Numbered from the stretch's first letter, positions 44,679 to 53,696 are shown. The stretch: 64,000 nt of DNA from Rhodococcus sovatensis (GCF_037327425.1 NZ_CP147846.1:1364001-1428000); one strand, 5' to 3'. A program made the numbers and translations. The notes: generated from the sequence alone by a model not told the origin.

Positions 44679-46256
44679 TCACATTCTGAAAACGCCGTAG
44701 GAGACCTGCTCGAGCGGCGCGTTGGCGCACGCGGCGAGGGCAAGTCCGAGAACCTGTCTGGTGTCAGCGGGATCGATGATGCCGTCGTCCCACAGTCGAG
44801 CCGTCGAATAGTAGGGGTTGCCTTGAGTTTCGTACTGTTCGCGGATCGGGGCCTTGAACGATTCCTGGTCCTCGTCCGACCAGGGTGTGCCTGCGGCGTC
44901 CTGCTGATCGCTGCGGACGGTGGCCAGCACCGACGCCGCCTGTTCGCCGCCCATGACCGAGATCCGGGCGTTGGGCCACATGAACAGGAACCTAGGGGAG
45001 TAGGCGCGGCCGCACATCGAGTAGTTCCCTGCCCCATAGGAACCACCGATCACGACGGTGATCTTCGGTACTCGGGCACATGCGACGGCGGTGACCATCT
45101 TGGCGCCGTGCTTGGCGATTCCGCCGGCTTCGTAATCTCGCCCGACCATGAATCCGGACAGATTCTGCAGGAACACCAGCGGGATGCTGCGCTTGTCACA
45201 CAGTTCGATGAAATGTGCGCCCTTCATGGCCGATTCGGAGAACAGAACCCCGTTGTTGGCGATGATGCCGACGGGGTGCCCGTGAACATGGGCGAATCCC
45301 GTGACGAGAGTCTTGCCGTACTCGGCTTTGAATTCGTCGAAGTCGCCGCCGTCGACGACGCGGGTGATGACTTCTCGGGCGTCGTAGGGGGTGCGAGGGT
45401 CGGTCGGCACGACGTCGTACAGCTCGGTCTGTGCGGCGATGGGATCGCGAGTCGCGATGACGTCCCATGGCCGCGGACCGCGCGGCCCGAGGGTGGAGAT
45501 GATGGTACGGACTCGTTTCAGCGCGTCGCGATCATCCTCGGCGAGGTGGTCGGTGACGCCGGAGATCTTCGAGTGCAGGTCGCCGCCACCGAGTTCCTCG
45601 GCTGTGACGACTTCGCCGGTGGCTGCTTTCACCAGAGGAGGGCCGCCGAGGAAGATCGTGCCCTGATCCTTGACGATGATGGCCTCGTCGCTCATCGCGG
45701 GAACATAGGCGCCACCCGCGGTGCACGAACCCATCACTGCCGCGATCTGTGCAATACCCTTGGCGCTCATCGTCGCCTGGTTGTAGAAGATGCGTCCGAA
45801 GTGGTCGCGGTCAGGAAAGACCTCGTCCTGGCGCGGCAAGAATGCACCGCCCGAGTCGACGAGGTAGATACACGGCAGCATGTTCTGCAGCGCAATCTCT
45901 TGCGCGCGCAGGTGCTTCTTGACGGTCATCGGGTAGTAGGTGCCGCCCTTGACGGTGGCGTCGTTGGCGACGATGACGCACTCGCGTCCAGAGACGCGGC
46001 CGATCCCGGCGATGACCCCGGCTCCCGGGCATTCGTCGTCGTACAGGCCGTTCGCCGCGAGCGGAGCAATCTCGAGGAACGGACTCCCCGGATCAAGTAG
46101 TTCGTTCACCCGGTCCCTGGGGAGGAGTTTGCCGCGGGCGACGTGGCGCTCTCGCGACTTCTCGCTACCGCCGCGCGCGGCGGTAGCGAGCCGGGCGGAA
46201 AGGTCGCGGGTCAGCTGCTCGTGCGCTGCCCTGTTGACCGCTGTATCGATTGCCAT
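44679..46256 (-). CDS. accD1: Acyl-CoA carboxylase beta subunit (3-methylcrotonyl-CoA carboxylase type)
   Basis: A 525-residue carboxyltransferase: SRERHVARGKLLPRDRVNELLDPGSPFLE start, GGTYYPMTVKKHLRAQEIA, GGAYVPAMSDEAIIV and GNYSMCGRAYSPRFLFMWPNARISVMGGEQAA, all typical of the MCC beta subunit. First gene of the operon running down to citE; its promoter faces the TetR gene. Confidence 0.92.
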   Translation of the reverse strand: MAIDTAVNRAAHEQLTRDLSARLATAARGGSEKSRERHVARGKLLPRDRVNELLDPGSPFLEIAPLAANGLYDDECPGAGVIAGIGRVSGRECVIVANDATVKGGTYYPMTVKKHLRAQEIALQNMLPCIYLVDSGGAFLPRQDEVFPDRDHFGRIFYNQATMSAKGIAQIAAVMGSCTAGGAYVPAMSDEAIIVKDQGTIFLGGPPLVKAATGEVVTAEELGGGDLHSKISGVTDHLAEDDRDALKRVRTIISTLGPRGPRPWDVIATRDPIAAQTELYDVVPTDPRTPYDAREVITRVVDGGDFDEFKAEYGKTLVTGFAHVHGHPVGIIANNGVLFSESAMKGAHFIELCDKRSIPLVFLQNLSGFMVGRDYEAGGIAKHGAKMVTAVACARVPKITVVIGGSYGAGNYSMCGRAYSPRFLFMWPNARISVMGGEQAASVLATVRSDQQDAAGTPWSDEDQESFKAPIREQYETQGNPYYSTARLWDDGIIDPADTRQVLGLALAACANAPLEQVSYGVFRM

Positions 46257-46291
46257 CTTGTGCGCGCCTTCGGTCTCATCCTGCGGATCAG

Positions 46292-46348
46292 CTGAGTTGA
46301 GTTAATGAGGAATAACTCAGCAAATAGTAAACTATGATTAACTGAGTT
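46292..46348. promoter_or_regulatory. Operator repeats between accD1 and TetR gene
   Basis: CTGAGTT (46292-46298) and AACTCAG (46314-46320) form an inverted repeat, GAGTTA/TAACTC (46299-46304/46313-46318) forms a second one inside it, and TAACTGAGTT recurs at 46339-46348. Three half-sites with the same core in a divergent promoter point to binding by the adjacent TetR protein. Confidence 0.65.
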
Positions 46349-46378
46349 GTCCAGGGTCGAGTACAGAGGGGGAGCGCG

Positions 46379-47002
46379 ATGACTGTCCAGGAGTCGAAAT
46401 CGGGCACTCTGCGAGACCAGCGGAAAGCCGAACGGCGAGCGCAATTGTTGGCTGCAGCGGCAGCACTGTTCGCCGAACGAGGATTCGCATCGGTGCGACT
46501 AGAGGACTTGGGTGCAGCCGTCGGAATCAGTGGCCCTGCGGTGTATCGCCACTTTCCGAACAAGGAATCCGTGCTGACCGAGTTGTTGGTCGAGATTTCG
46601 GTCTTTCTTCTCGACGGCGGCAAGCGTGTTGTGGATCAGCGGCCGGCCGGCCTCGATGCGCTGTTCGATCTGATCGAGTTTCATTTGGACTTCGCTGTCG
46701 GGTCCCCGGCGTTGATTCGGATCCAGGACCGTGACCTGCACAGCCTGCCTGAGGCTGCGCGACGCAAGGTGCGGCGTATGCAGCGCGAGTACGTGGAGTT
46801 GTGGGTGACGACTCTGTGTGCCACGGACGACTCGTTGACCGATTCCGATGCGAGGACAAAGGCTCATGCGGTGTTCGGCCTTATCAACTCCACGCCCTAC
46901 AGTGCTGGAAGAAGTCCATCACGCAGTACTCGAACCGTGTTGCGGGAGATGGCTATCGGGGCGCTCGGCGTGAGTGCGCAGTCAAAGGCGTTCACGGAGT
47001 GA
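46379..47002 (+). CDS. TetR-family regulator of the leucine-catabolic operon (BkaR/Rv2506-like)
   Basis: A 207-residue regulator with LLAAAAALFAERGFASVRLEDLGAAVGISGPAVYRHFPNKESVLTELL as its DNA-binding part. The C-terminal domain fits the SACE_7040/FadR type. Position and direction equal Rv2506, known as BkaR, a repressor of branched-chain keto-acid genes. It probably binds the CTGAGTT half-sites and represses accD1-citE. Confidence 0.87.
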   Translation: MTVQESKSGTLRDQRKAERRAQLLAAAAALFAERGFASVRLEDLGAAVGISGPAVYRHFPNKESVLTELLVEISVFLLDGGKRVVDQRPAGLDALFDLIEFHLDFAVGSPALIRIQDRDLHSLPEAARRKVRRMQREYVELWVTTLCATDDSLTDSDARTKAHAVFGLINSTPYSAGRSPSRSTRTVLREMAIGALGVSAQSKAFTE

Positions 47003-47117
47003 ACGCGCGGGCGATGCATGTGTCTATGCTCGAACAGTTTCGGTCGATGGGTTGGATAGCACCGCCGATCCGCGTTGAATCAAGCACAACATCTTCGAGA
47101 ATCTATGGAGGAAAACA

Positions 47118-48308
47118 GTGACTACGTCGGTGATTGTGGCTGGGGCTCGGACCCCGGTGGGTCGTTTGTCGGGGGCGTTGAAGGATTTTTCGGGGTCGGA
47201 TTTGGGTGGGATTGCGATTCGGGGTGCGTTGGAGAAGTCGGGGGTGGGTCCGGAGTTGGTGGAGTACGTGATCATGGGGCAGGTGTTGACGGCGGGGGCG
47301 GGTCAGATGCCGGCGCGTCAGGCTGCGGTGGCTGCGGGTATTGCGATGGATGTGCCGGCGTTGTCGATCAACAAGGTGTGTTTGTCGGGTGTGGATGCGA
47401 TTGCCTTGGCGGATCAGTTGATTCGGGCCGGTGAGTTCGAGGTGATTGTTGCTGGTGGTCAGGAGTCGATGACGCAGGCTCCGCATTTGTTGGAGAAGTC
47501 GCGTGCGGGGTTCAAGTTCGGTGATGTGACGATGAAGGATCACCTTGCCTATGACGGGTTGTATGACGTTTTCACTGATCAGGCGATGGGTGGGTTGACG
47601 GAGTCGTGTAACGAGGGTGCGGTGGCGTGTAGTCGTGAGGAGCAGGATGCGTTCGCGGCGGCGTCGCATCAGCGTGCGGCTGCGGCGTGGAAGAACGGTG
47701 TGTTCGATGAGGAGGTGGTGCCGGTGGAGGTTGCGCAGCGTAGGGGTGATCCGGTGGTGTTTGCGCAGGATGAGGGGATCCGCGGGGATACGACGGTGGA
47801 GTCGTTGGGGAGGTTGCGGCCGGCGTTTTCTAGTTCGGGGACGATCACGGCGGGTAATGCCTCGACGATCAATGATGGTGCTGCTGCGGTGGTGGTGATG
47901 AGTCGGGCGAAGGCGGAGAGTTTGGGGTTGGCGTGGGTTGCGGAGATCGGTGCGCATGGGGTGGTGGCGGGTCCGGATTCGTCGTTGCAGTCGCAGCCTG
48001 CGCGGGCGATTGTGAAGGCGTGTGGTCGGGAGGGGATCGATCCGGTGGAGTTGGATTTGGTGGAGATCAACGAGGCGTTCGCGGCGGTGGGTATTGCGTC
48101 GATGCGTGAGTTGGGGATTGCGGAGGATCGGGTCAATGTCAATGGGGGTGCGATTGCGATCGGGCATCCGTTGGGGATGTCGGGTGCTCGGATTGTGTTG
48201 CATCTGGTGTTGGAGTTGGCGCGTCGTGGTGGTGGTGTCGGTGCGGCGGCGTTGTGTGGCGGTGGTGGTCAGGGTGATGCCCTGATCCTGCGAGTGCCCA
48301 AGAAATAG
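47118..48308 (+). CDS. Acetyl-CoA C-acetyltransferase (thiolase)
   Basis: A 396-residue thiolase II family enzyme: nucleophile Cys in SINKVCLSGVDAIALADQLI, NGGAIAIGHPLGMSGAR with the His, and the late ALCGGGGQGDA Cys. It cleaves acetoacetyl-CoA to two acetyl-CoA or runs the reverse reaction. GTG start with GGAGGAAAA upstream. Codon use is odd: strong preference for G- and T-ending codons (ttg for Leu, gtg, ggt/ggg), unlike the C-ending codons of neighbours. Confidence 0.9.
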   Translation: MTTSVIVAGARTPVGRLSGALKDFSGSDLGGIAIRGALEKSGVGPELVEYVIMGQVLTAGAGQMPARQAAVAAGIAMDVPALSINKVCLSGVDAIALADQLIRAGEFEVIVAGGQESMTQAPHLLEKSRAGFKFGDVTMKDHLAYDGLYDVFTDQAMGGLTESCNEGAVACSREEQDAFAAASHQRAAAAWKNGVFDEEVVPVEVAQRRGDPVVFAQDEGIRGDTTVESLGRLRPAFSSSGTITAGNASTINDGAAAVVVMSRAKAESLGLAWVAEIGAHGVVAGPDSSLQSQPARAIVKACGREGIDPVELDLVEINEAFAAVGIASMRELGIAEDRVNVNGGAIAIGHPLGMSGARIVLHLVLELARRGGGVGAAALCGGGGQGDALILRVPKK

Positions 48309-48311
48309 AGG

Positions 48312-48773
48312 TCACCCCGCCGAGCGGACGTAGGGACGGATCGGCGGACCGATTCTGTGCACGCGCCTTACCGCAGGACTTTCGTCAGCCGTCACCTCGG
48401 AACGCGGGGTGACGGCTGCGGAGGGTTCCGGCGCCGGAGTTCGTGTGGATTCGTCGGCGGCTTCGAAGGGCGTCCCGTCCAGTGCGCGCTCCTTCGACGT
48501 GGTCGCACCCCAAATCCCGTACGGCTCGCCGGCGTCGAGCGCGTAGTCCCGGCAACGCTGCAGTACCGGACATCTCGAGCAGACCGCCTTGGCTTGCTCC
48601 TCGATAACCGCGAGCGCGCGTCCGCGAGCACTGCTCGGCGGGTAGAACACGGCTGGGTCCTCGTGTCTACAGGAACCGAGTAGCTGCCACTCCCATTGCT
48701 CGACAACAGGTGCCGGCAACCTCGGTGGCAGGGCGCGGTAACGGGTCACGGCACTGTGGGCATCGGCGGACAT
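48312..48773 (-). CDS. WhiB-family iron-sulfur regulator
   Basis: A 153-residue WhiB-like protein. The four [4Fe-4S] cysteines are Cys35 (GSCRHED), Cys65 and Cys68 (VCSRCPV) and Cys74 (QRCRDYA); the G-I-W-G turn is in EPYGIWGATTSKER. A non-conserved Pro/Ser/Thr-rich tail of ~55 residues follows. WhiB proteins bind the sigma-A region 4 and sense redox or NO. Convergent with the thiolase gene by 3 bp. Confidence 0.88.
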   Translation of the reverse strand: MSADAHSAVTRYRALPPRLPAPVVEQWEWQLLGSCRHEDPAVFYPPSSARGRALAVIEEQAKAVCSRCPVLQRCRDYALDAGEPYGIWGATTSKERALDGTPFEAADESTRTPAPEPSAAVTPRSEVTADESPAVRRVHRIGPPIRPYVRSAG

Positions 48774-48788
48774 GGCCCTCCTTCACGT

Positions 48789-49943
48789 CTACGAGTTGAT
48801 TCCGGCGAACTTCCCGAACATGCTCGCCACGGTTGCGGCCGTGTTCCGAACGAGTTCGGTTGTAGCGATCGACATTTCGCTGAGTTGTGCCGGACCGGCG
48901 GCGATCGACAGTGCCGCGGTGATTCCGGCGTCACGGGTCTGCTGGGGAGTCAGGCCGACACGACCGGCGATGACCACCACAGGGCAATGCGGTGGAGCCG
49001 CCCGCCGGACGCCGGCAACGACTTTGCCTCGCAACGACTGCGAGTCGAATGATCCCTCGCCCGTGATAACCAGAGCAGCGTCCGCACACAGCCGATCGAA
49101 TCCGACGGCGTTCAGGACCATGTCCGACCCAGGCATCAAGCGCACATCGAGGAATGCACTCAGACACGCTGGGAGGCCGCCCGCTGCACCGGCGCCCGGA
49201 ATCTCGGTGACATCGATGCCGGTCTCCGCGGCCAGGATCGACGCAAGATGTGCCAGCCCCGCATCGATGGCCTTCACGTCTTCGGCCGTGGCCCCTTTCT
49301 GCGGTCCGAAGACCGCCGCGGCGCCGTGCGTGCCGAGAAGGGGATTGTCGACGTCGAGTGCGACCCGGATGCGGACCTGTTGGGCACGGGGATGAAGCTG
49401 AGTCAGATCGATCCGAGCTATGTCGGTGAGACCGGCTGCGCCCGAGGCGACTTCGTGGCCGTCATTGTCCAGGAAGCGCGCACCGAGCGCCGACAGAAAC
49501 CCTGTGCCGCCGTCGTTGCTTGCGCTGCCACCGATACACAGGAGAATCTCGGTTACATCATCGTCGAGAAGACGACGAGCCAGGAGTCCGACGCCGTAGC
49601 TGTCGGCGCGCATCGGCTGGAGTTCCGCGTCGGACACATGGGGGAGGCCGTTCGCTTCGGCGGCCTCGATGACGCCGGTTCTACCAGAGATCGCAACGCG
49701 GGCGTGACGCTTTCGACCGAGAGCGTCCACGGTGGCTACCGAGCTGGTGGCGGCATCAAGGGCGGTGGCCAGTGCGTCGAGCGTGCCTTCGCCGCCGTCT
49801 GCGAGCGGACACTCGACGACAACAGCCGATGAGCCGAGCGCGTCGCGCACTCCGGCGGCCATCGCGGACGCCACTTCGGTCGCCGATCGGGAGCCCTTGA
49901 AGGAATCCGGTGCGACGACAATGACGTTCTTGCGTTGGTCCAT
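48789..49943 (-). CDS. glxK: Glycerate kinase (GlxK type)
   Basis: A 384-residue glycerate kinase type 1: VVAPDSFKGSRSATEVASAMAAG at the N-terminus, PLADGGEGTLDALA, ILLCIGGSASNDGGTGFL and VITGEGSFDSQSLRGK. It phosphorylates D-glycerate to 2- or 3-phosphoglycerate at the end of glyoxylate, glucarate or serine catabolism. A CdaR-type regulator gene lies 84 bp upstream on the same strand, as is common for this pair. Confidence 0.92.
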   Translation of the reverse strand: MDQRKNVIVVAPDSFKGSRSATEVASAMAAGVRDALGSSAVVVECPLADGGEGTLDALATALDAATSSVATVDALGRKRHARVAISGRTGVIEAAEANGLPHVSDAELQPMRADSYGVGLLARRLLDDDVTEILLCIGGSASNDGGTGFLSALGARFLDNDGHEVASGAAGLTDIARIDLTQLHPRAQQVRIRVALDVDNPLLGTHGAAAVFGPQKGATAEDVKAIDAGLAHLASILAAETGIDVTEIPGAGAAGGLPACLSAFLDVRLMPGSDMVLNAVGFDRLCADAALVITGEGSFDSQSLRGKVVAGVRRAAPPHCPVVVIAGRVGLTPQQTRDAGITAALSIAAGPAQLSEMSIATTELVRNTAATVASMFGKFAGINS

Positions 49944-50027
49944 GACTGCAGGTTAGGACACTGAATCCACAGAAAGTATGGTCGTCAAAGACATAAAACC
50001 CATCGAAATTCCCGCGAGACCAATGCG

Positions 50028-51116
50028 TCATGCACTGTTCGTCTTGTCGCTGTCGGCGAGTTGCCGAGCTGCAGCAAGCGCCAACTTCATGGTCACGGCG
50101 TCGTCGAAGAGTCGCAGATCGAGCCCGGTCAGCTCCTTGATCCGCGCCAGGCGTTGCACGACGGTATTGCGGTGGGTATGCAGTGCGGTTGCCGACGTGA
50201 CGACGGACAGGTTGTGGGAGATCACCACCGAGGCCGTCTCGCGCAGCGTCGGGTTCAGTGGTGCGAGAATGCGCTCGACCGAGTCACGGGCAATTGCGTC
50301 GGGTTGTCGACTCACAAGCACGTCGACGTCGAGACTGGACAATTCGTGGACGAGGCCGTCGGGAACGGAGTGCCCGAGCAACACTCTCAGTTTCTGTGCG
50401 TCCACGAGCAATTCCGGCATCGTCGCGCCGGCGCGGCCGCACACGACGGACGCCCCCGCGGCGTGCAGTCGATCGACGACTACCCCGCGAGTGCCGGCAT
50501 CGGACGAACCCACGAGAACCCAGAGGGAACCGTCGCGTTCGATCGCGACGGCGTTGTCGATTCCCACCAGGCTGTTTCGATGACTCGACGCGTCCGGCTG
50601 ACAGCTCGAACTGCTGCGCGCGACGAGAATGGTCCATGGCGAGCGGAGCGGTCTGCCGACGTCGCGCAGCTTCGCCAGCACGCGAGCTTCCGACACCCCG
50701 GCACCGTCGATCATCGCATTGAGCAGATCGTGGAGAGTCGCTTCTCGCCAACGTGAATCGTCGAGATGCTGCTCTTGCTTGAGCAGTAGTGACACCGTCA
50801 GAACCAGAACGCGGGCAATGGGTTCGACGATGGTCGGCGTACCGGTGATTCCGACTACTCCCACCGGAACTCCGTCGATGACGAGAGGCACGTTGACGCC
50901 CATACGAGTGTCTGCTCGGTCTGCCTCGATGCGGATGGCATCGCGTCGTTCGAGCGCCAGAACCGCACCGTGGTGCACGGTCCCGAGGCGTGAGGGGTCG
51001 ACAGACGCGATGATGATCCCGCGGTCGTCCATGATGTTGACGTTGTGCGTGACGACGGGACGTACCTGGTCCACGACGCGTTGGGCGAGCTCGGCGGTCA
51101 GTATCGAACTCCGCAT
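50028..51116 (-). CDS. CdaR-family sugar-diacid/glycerate regulator
   Basis: A 362-residue regulator: N-terminal sugar-diacid-recognition domain (LAQRVVDQVRPVVTHNVNIMDDRGIIIAS; RIEADRADTRMGVNVPLVIDGVPVGVVGITG), a middle GGDEF-like region and a C-terminal PucR-type helix-turn-helix (TALHTHRNTVVQRLARIKELTGLDLR). Relatives activate glycerate, glucarate and galactarate genes; here the target should be the adjacent glxK. Confidence 0.88.
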   Translation of the reverse strand: MRSSILTAELAQRVVDQVRPVVTHNVNIMDDRGIIIASVDPSRLGTVHHGAVLALERRDAIRIEADRADTRMGVNVPLVIDGVPVGVVGITGTPTIVEPIARVLVLTVSLLLKQEQHLDDSRWREATLHDLLNAMIDGAGVSEARVLAKLRDVGRPLRSPWTILVARSSSSCQPDASSHRNSLVGIDNAVAIERDGSLWVLVGSSDAGTRGVVVDRLHAAGASVVCGRAGATMPELLVDAQKLRVLLGHSVPDGLVHELSSLDVDVLVSRQPDAIARDSVERILAPLNPTLRETASVVISHNLSVVTSATALHTHRNTVVQRLARIKELTGLDLRLFDDAVTMKLALAAARQLADSDKTNSA

Positions 51117-51244
51117 CGCCCGAGCCTACCGGGCCCCAGTGGTCGGAGCCCAGTGTCTGGACCGACCGAACGGCGCACCGACGCTCTCTGATCTGATGGG
51201 GCGGACCATTCACGCGTTGATGTCCCCGGAAAGGGGTTGTTTCG

Positions 51245-51736
51245 ATGGCTCGCTTTCGCTTGAAGCCGGTATCCGACCACAGTATTTTCGAGACGGCGAA
51301 GTACACCTACACGTACACGTTGGATCTCGCGGCCGATGCGAACACCGTCTGGGCCGGCCTCACGGCAGACCAACCGTTGGCGTGGTGTTCGGCATTGAAG
51401 GGAAAGTACACCTCGGGGCGTCCGTTCGAGAGCGGAACTACTCGCAGCGTCGTCGTCGCTCGCCTCCTTGGCTTGAACGAGCGATTCTTCGAATGGGACG
51501 AGAGCAATCGGCGTCATTCCTTCTACGTCGAGAGCGCGAGCTTGCCGCTCTTCGGCGTGTTTGCGGAGGACTACCAGATCACGCCCACCGCGACCGGCTG
51601 CCGATTTGTCTGGCGCTTCGCCTTGGAAGCCAGGCCGGGCTTGGGAGTCCTGCTGGCAGTGACTCAACCACTGAACAAGAAGGTGCTTCTCGACGGTTTG
51701 GTGCGCGACACGATCGCCCACTTCGGGCACGCGTGA
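51245..51736 (+). CDS. SRPBCC-family protein
   Basis: A 163-residue START/Bet v1-like fold protein: KYTYTYTLDLAADANTVWAGLTADQPLAWCSAL is the first strand and lipid-pocket helix, and RFVWRFALEARPGL lies near the C-terminal strands; the last helix contains LNKKVLLDGLVRDTIAHFG. Likely binds a hydrophobic small molecule or takes part in polyketide-like or aromatic metabolism. Function not known. Confidence 0.7.
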   Translation: MARFRLKPVSDHSIFETAKYTYTYTLDLAADANTVWAGLTADQPLAWCSALKGKYTSGRPFESGTTRSVVVARLLGLNERFFEWDESNRRHSFYVESASLPLFGVFAEDYQITPTATGCRFVWRFALEARPGLGVLLAVTQPLNKKVLLDGLVRDTIAHFGHA

Positions 51737-51751
51737 CCCCTGGAGTGATCT

Positions 51752-52261
51752 TCAGAGCACGTGACTTCCGTACATCTCGCCGAGCGGGTCGGCGATCAGT
51801 TCGATGCGGGCGCCGTCGGGGTCGCGGAAGTAGAGCGATACCTCGCTGTGCTCGGCCAGTTCGATTCCGGCATCGATCAGCCTGGCGCGCAGGATTTCCC
51901 AGCGGTTCGGTTCGACGCTGATCGCTACGTGATGCAGCCCTCCGAGGACTTCCTGATACGGCCCGACCTCGAGCCCGGGAAAGTCGAAGAATGCGAGGAG
52001 GTTGCCGTTGCCGATGTCGAAGAAGAAGTGCGACGAACCTGGGTAGTCGCGGTTCTCGATCAGTTCCGTCAGTGGGAATTCCAACACGCCCTGATAGAAC
52101 TCCACTGTTCGCTGGACGTCACTGCTGATCAGTGCCGTATGGTGCAGTCCACGCGCGGACGATCTCGGACGTTCATTCTTGGGGACCAGATACTGGTCCT
52201 TGATTCGTTCGCGTTCGTTTGCATGATGCAGGGACCGCTGCTTGTCGTCTGTCGTGCTCAT
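51752..52261 (-). CDS. VOC-family (dioxygenase-like) protein
   Basis: A 169-residue glyoxalase/dioxygenase-fold protein. RGLHHTALISSDVQRTVEFYQGVLEFPLTELIENRDYPGSSHFFFDIGNG carries the first metal His; GLHHVAISVEPNRWEIL the second; LYFRDPDGARIELIADP the Glu. All three ligands are present. ATG at 52261 has GAGGAG upstream. Divergent from a MarR gene that probably controls it. Confidence 0.83.
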   Translation of the reverse strand: MSTTDDKQRSLHHANERERIKDQYLVPKNERPRSSARGLHHTALISSDVQRTVEFYQGVLEFPLTELIENRDYPGSSHFFFDIGNGNLLAFFDFPGLEVGPYQEVLGGLHHVAISVEPNRWEILRARLIDAGIELAEHSEVSLYFRDPDGARIELIADPLGEMYGSHVL

Positions 52262-52302
52262 GGCCGAACTCCTCGTGGTGGCGTGCCCGCCGGGCAACGC
52301 GG

Positions 52303-52322
52303 ATAGTTGCAGTGTCAATTAT
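52303..52322. promoter_or_regulatory. Probable MarR operator
   Basis: ATAGTTG-CAGTGT-CAATTAT is an inverted repeat with one mismatch, between the divergent VOC and MarR genes, 21 bp before the MarR start. Confidence 0.5.
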
Positions 52323-52343
52323 ATGAAGAATAGGCTGTAGGCC

Positions 52344-52817
52344 ATGAACGCGACGCGATGGCTCGAACCTCAGGAGCAATACGCCTGGCGCGCGTACCTC
52401 GAAGCAACACGGCTTCTCGTTCGCACTCTGGACAATCAATTGACCCGTGATACCGGCATCTCGTTCACCGATTTCGAGTTGCTCGTCGTGTTGTCCGAGG
52501 CGCCGGAACGGCGACTCCGCATGAGTGAACTGGCGGACGCTGTCACTACCACCCGTAGCGGGGTCACTCGTGCGAGCAGCCGCTTGGTGGACGCAGGCTG
52601 GGTAATTCGAGTCAAGTGCGAGAACGACAAGCGAGGAATGTCCGCCGAGCTGACCGACGCCGGTATGGCCAAGCTGACAGCCGCAAGCCCGGGTCATGTA
52701 GCAGCCGTGCGGGAGAACATGTTCGATCTCCTTTCGGCCGACGATGTCGACGCGATCGGCCGAGGTTGTCAGCGCATGCGCGAGCATATGTCCGGCAAAT
52801 CGGGAACCGCTCGCTGA
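52344..52817 (+). CDS. MarR-family transcriptional regulator
   Basis: A 157-residue winged helix protein: AWRAYLEATRLLVRTLDNQL, then the recognition helix region SDAVTTTRSGVTRASSRLVDAGWVIRVKCENDKRGM, with the wing. It should bind the dyad at 52303 and control itself and the divergent VOC gene in response to a phenolic ligand. Confidence 0.87.
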   Translation: MNATRWLEPQEQYAWRAYLEATRLLVRTLDNQLTRDTGISFTDFELLVVLSEAPERRLRMSELADAVTTTRSGVTRASSRLVDAGWVIRVKCENDKRGMSAELTDAGMAKLTAASPGHVAAVRENMFDLLSADDVDAIGRGCQRMREHMSGKSGTAR

Positions 52818-52879
52818 AGCATCGACCCGCCGCGTATGCCGAGCCCCTGGTCGGCGAGGACCGGTCTAAGCTCGGCACT

Positions 52880-53032
52880 GTGGCGTGGGGCGATGGTCTA
52901 CAGCTGGCGGCAATCGTTCTGCTGTGCGGGGTGGGGGCCTGCCTGATCGTGGTGGGCGCGTACGGATCGGGCGGGCTGATGCTTGCTGTGTCGGCCTTCT
53001 GGTTCTGGCGGTTGTACCGAACAGGAGAGTGA
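52880..53032 (+). CDS. Small two-span membrane protein
   Basis: A frame ending at 53032 has two hydrophobic segments, LQLAAIVLLCGVGACLIVVGAYG and LMLAVSAFWFWRLY, and a charged tail. A GTG at 52880 gives 50 residues; longer starts run back through the MarR 3' end. It ends 4 bp before the convergent gene's stop. Membrane-protein character is clear, start and function are not. Confidence 0.5.
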   Translation: MAWGDGLQLAAIVLLCGVGACLIVVGAYGSGGLMLAVSAFWFWRLYRTGE

Positions 53033-53036
53033 CTGG

Positions 53037-53324
53037 CTAGCGTTCCGGGCGTGGGACTTCGGTTTCCCATCGAGCACGCCGCTCGTCGTCGGTTTGTTCC
53101 CACCACGGTGTACCCCGTTCGCCTAGGGCGACTTTGGCCGCTTGTACACCGGCTCGCGACTCCGGTGCGCCGTCCGTCGCGCGGACGTCGCGCCTCCAGG
53201 CCATCAAGATCGATCGCAGTTCGGCGCCCCGTTCCTCTGGGATGTCAGGGTCGGTCGCGCGCCAACGGCGGCCTTTGATCACGATATATCGACCGTCGTC
53301 GGTGTACTCGGGTTGCTCGGCCAT
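53037..53324 (-). CDS. Conserved actinobacterial hypothetical protein
   Basis: A 95-residue charged protein starting M-A-E-Q-P-E-Y-T with YIVIKGRRWRATDPDIPEERGAELRSILMAWRRDVRA. Similar short proteins are widespread in actinobacteria, sometimes mislabelled as Tol transport proteins. No catalytic motif; the fold is probably a small helical domain. Confidence 0.7.
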   Translation of the reverse strand: MAEQPEYTDDGRYIVIKGRRWRATDPDIPEERGAELRSILMAWRRDVRATDGAPESRAGVQAAKVALGERGTPWWEQTDDERRARWETEVPRPER

Positions 53325-53345
53325 GACTCCGACGTTAACCGTCTA

Positions 53346-53381
53346 TTGACATGCAAGCCGTTACTTGCCTATTGTCGATCT
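53346..53381 (+). promoter_or_regulatory. Leaderless promoter with embedded operator for the ArsR gene
   Basis: TTGACA (53346-53351), 18-bp spacer, TATTGT (53370-53375), then six bases to the GTG start, so the transcript should begin at or next to the start codon. The spacer holds GCAAG-CCGTTA-CTTGC (53353-53368), a perfect dyad, so repressor binding would block polymerase. Confidence 0.7.
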
Positions 53382-53696
53382 GTGCCCGAGGAGCCGGGAG
53401 TTGCCGAGTTGTTCAAAGCCTTGGCCGACCCGACCCGTCGAGTGATCCTCGACGAGTTGGTTCTCAGGGACGAGCAGACATTGTTCGAGCTGTGCACCAG
53501 GCTGGTCTCCATACACGGCATGTCTTCGTCGAGGCAAGCGGTCTCGCAACACTTGGATGTCCTCGAAGCCGCGGGGCTGGTCCGAGTGGAGCGTAAGGGC
53601 CGCTACAAGTTTCACTTTCTCGACACCGCGCCGCTGGCACGCATCGCCGAGAGATGGACCTCCCCGCATCACCCTGAACCGAAGGAACTGTCATGA
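53382..53696 (+). CDS. ArsR-family transcriptional regulator
   Basis: A 104-residue winged helix repressor: ELFKALADPTRRVILDELVLRDEQTLFELCTRL, recognition helix SSSRQAVSQHLDVLEAAGLVRVERKGRYKFHFLD. No classic ELCVCDL metal site; Cys is present only in LFELCTRL, so it is likely of the SdpR/non-metal type. It overlaps the VOC gene by ATGA, hence they are one operon and both are controlled by the embedded dyad. Confidence 0.87.
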   Translation: MPEEPGVAELFKALADPTRRVILDELVLRDEQTLFELCTRLVSIHGMSSSRQAVSQHLDVLEAAGLVRVERKGRYKFHFLDTAPLARIAERWTSPHHPEPKELS

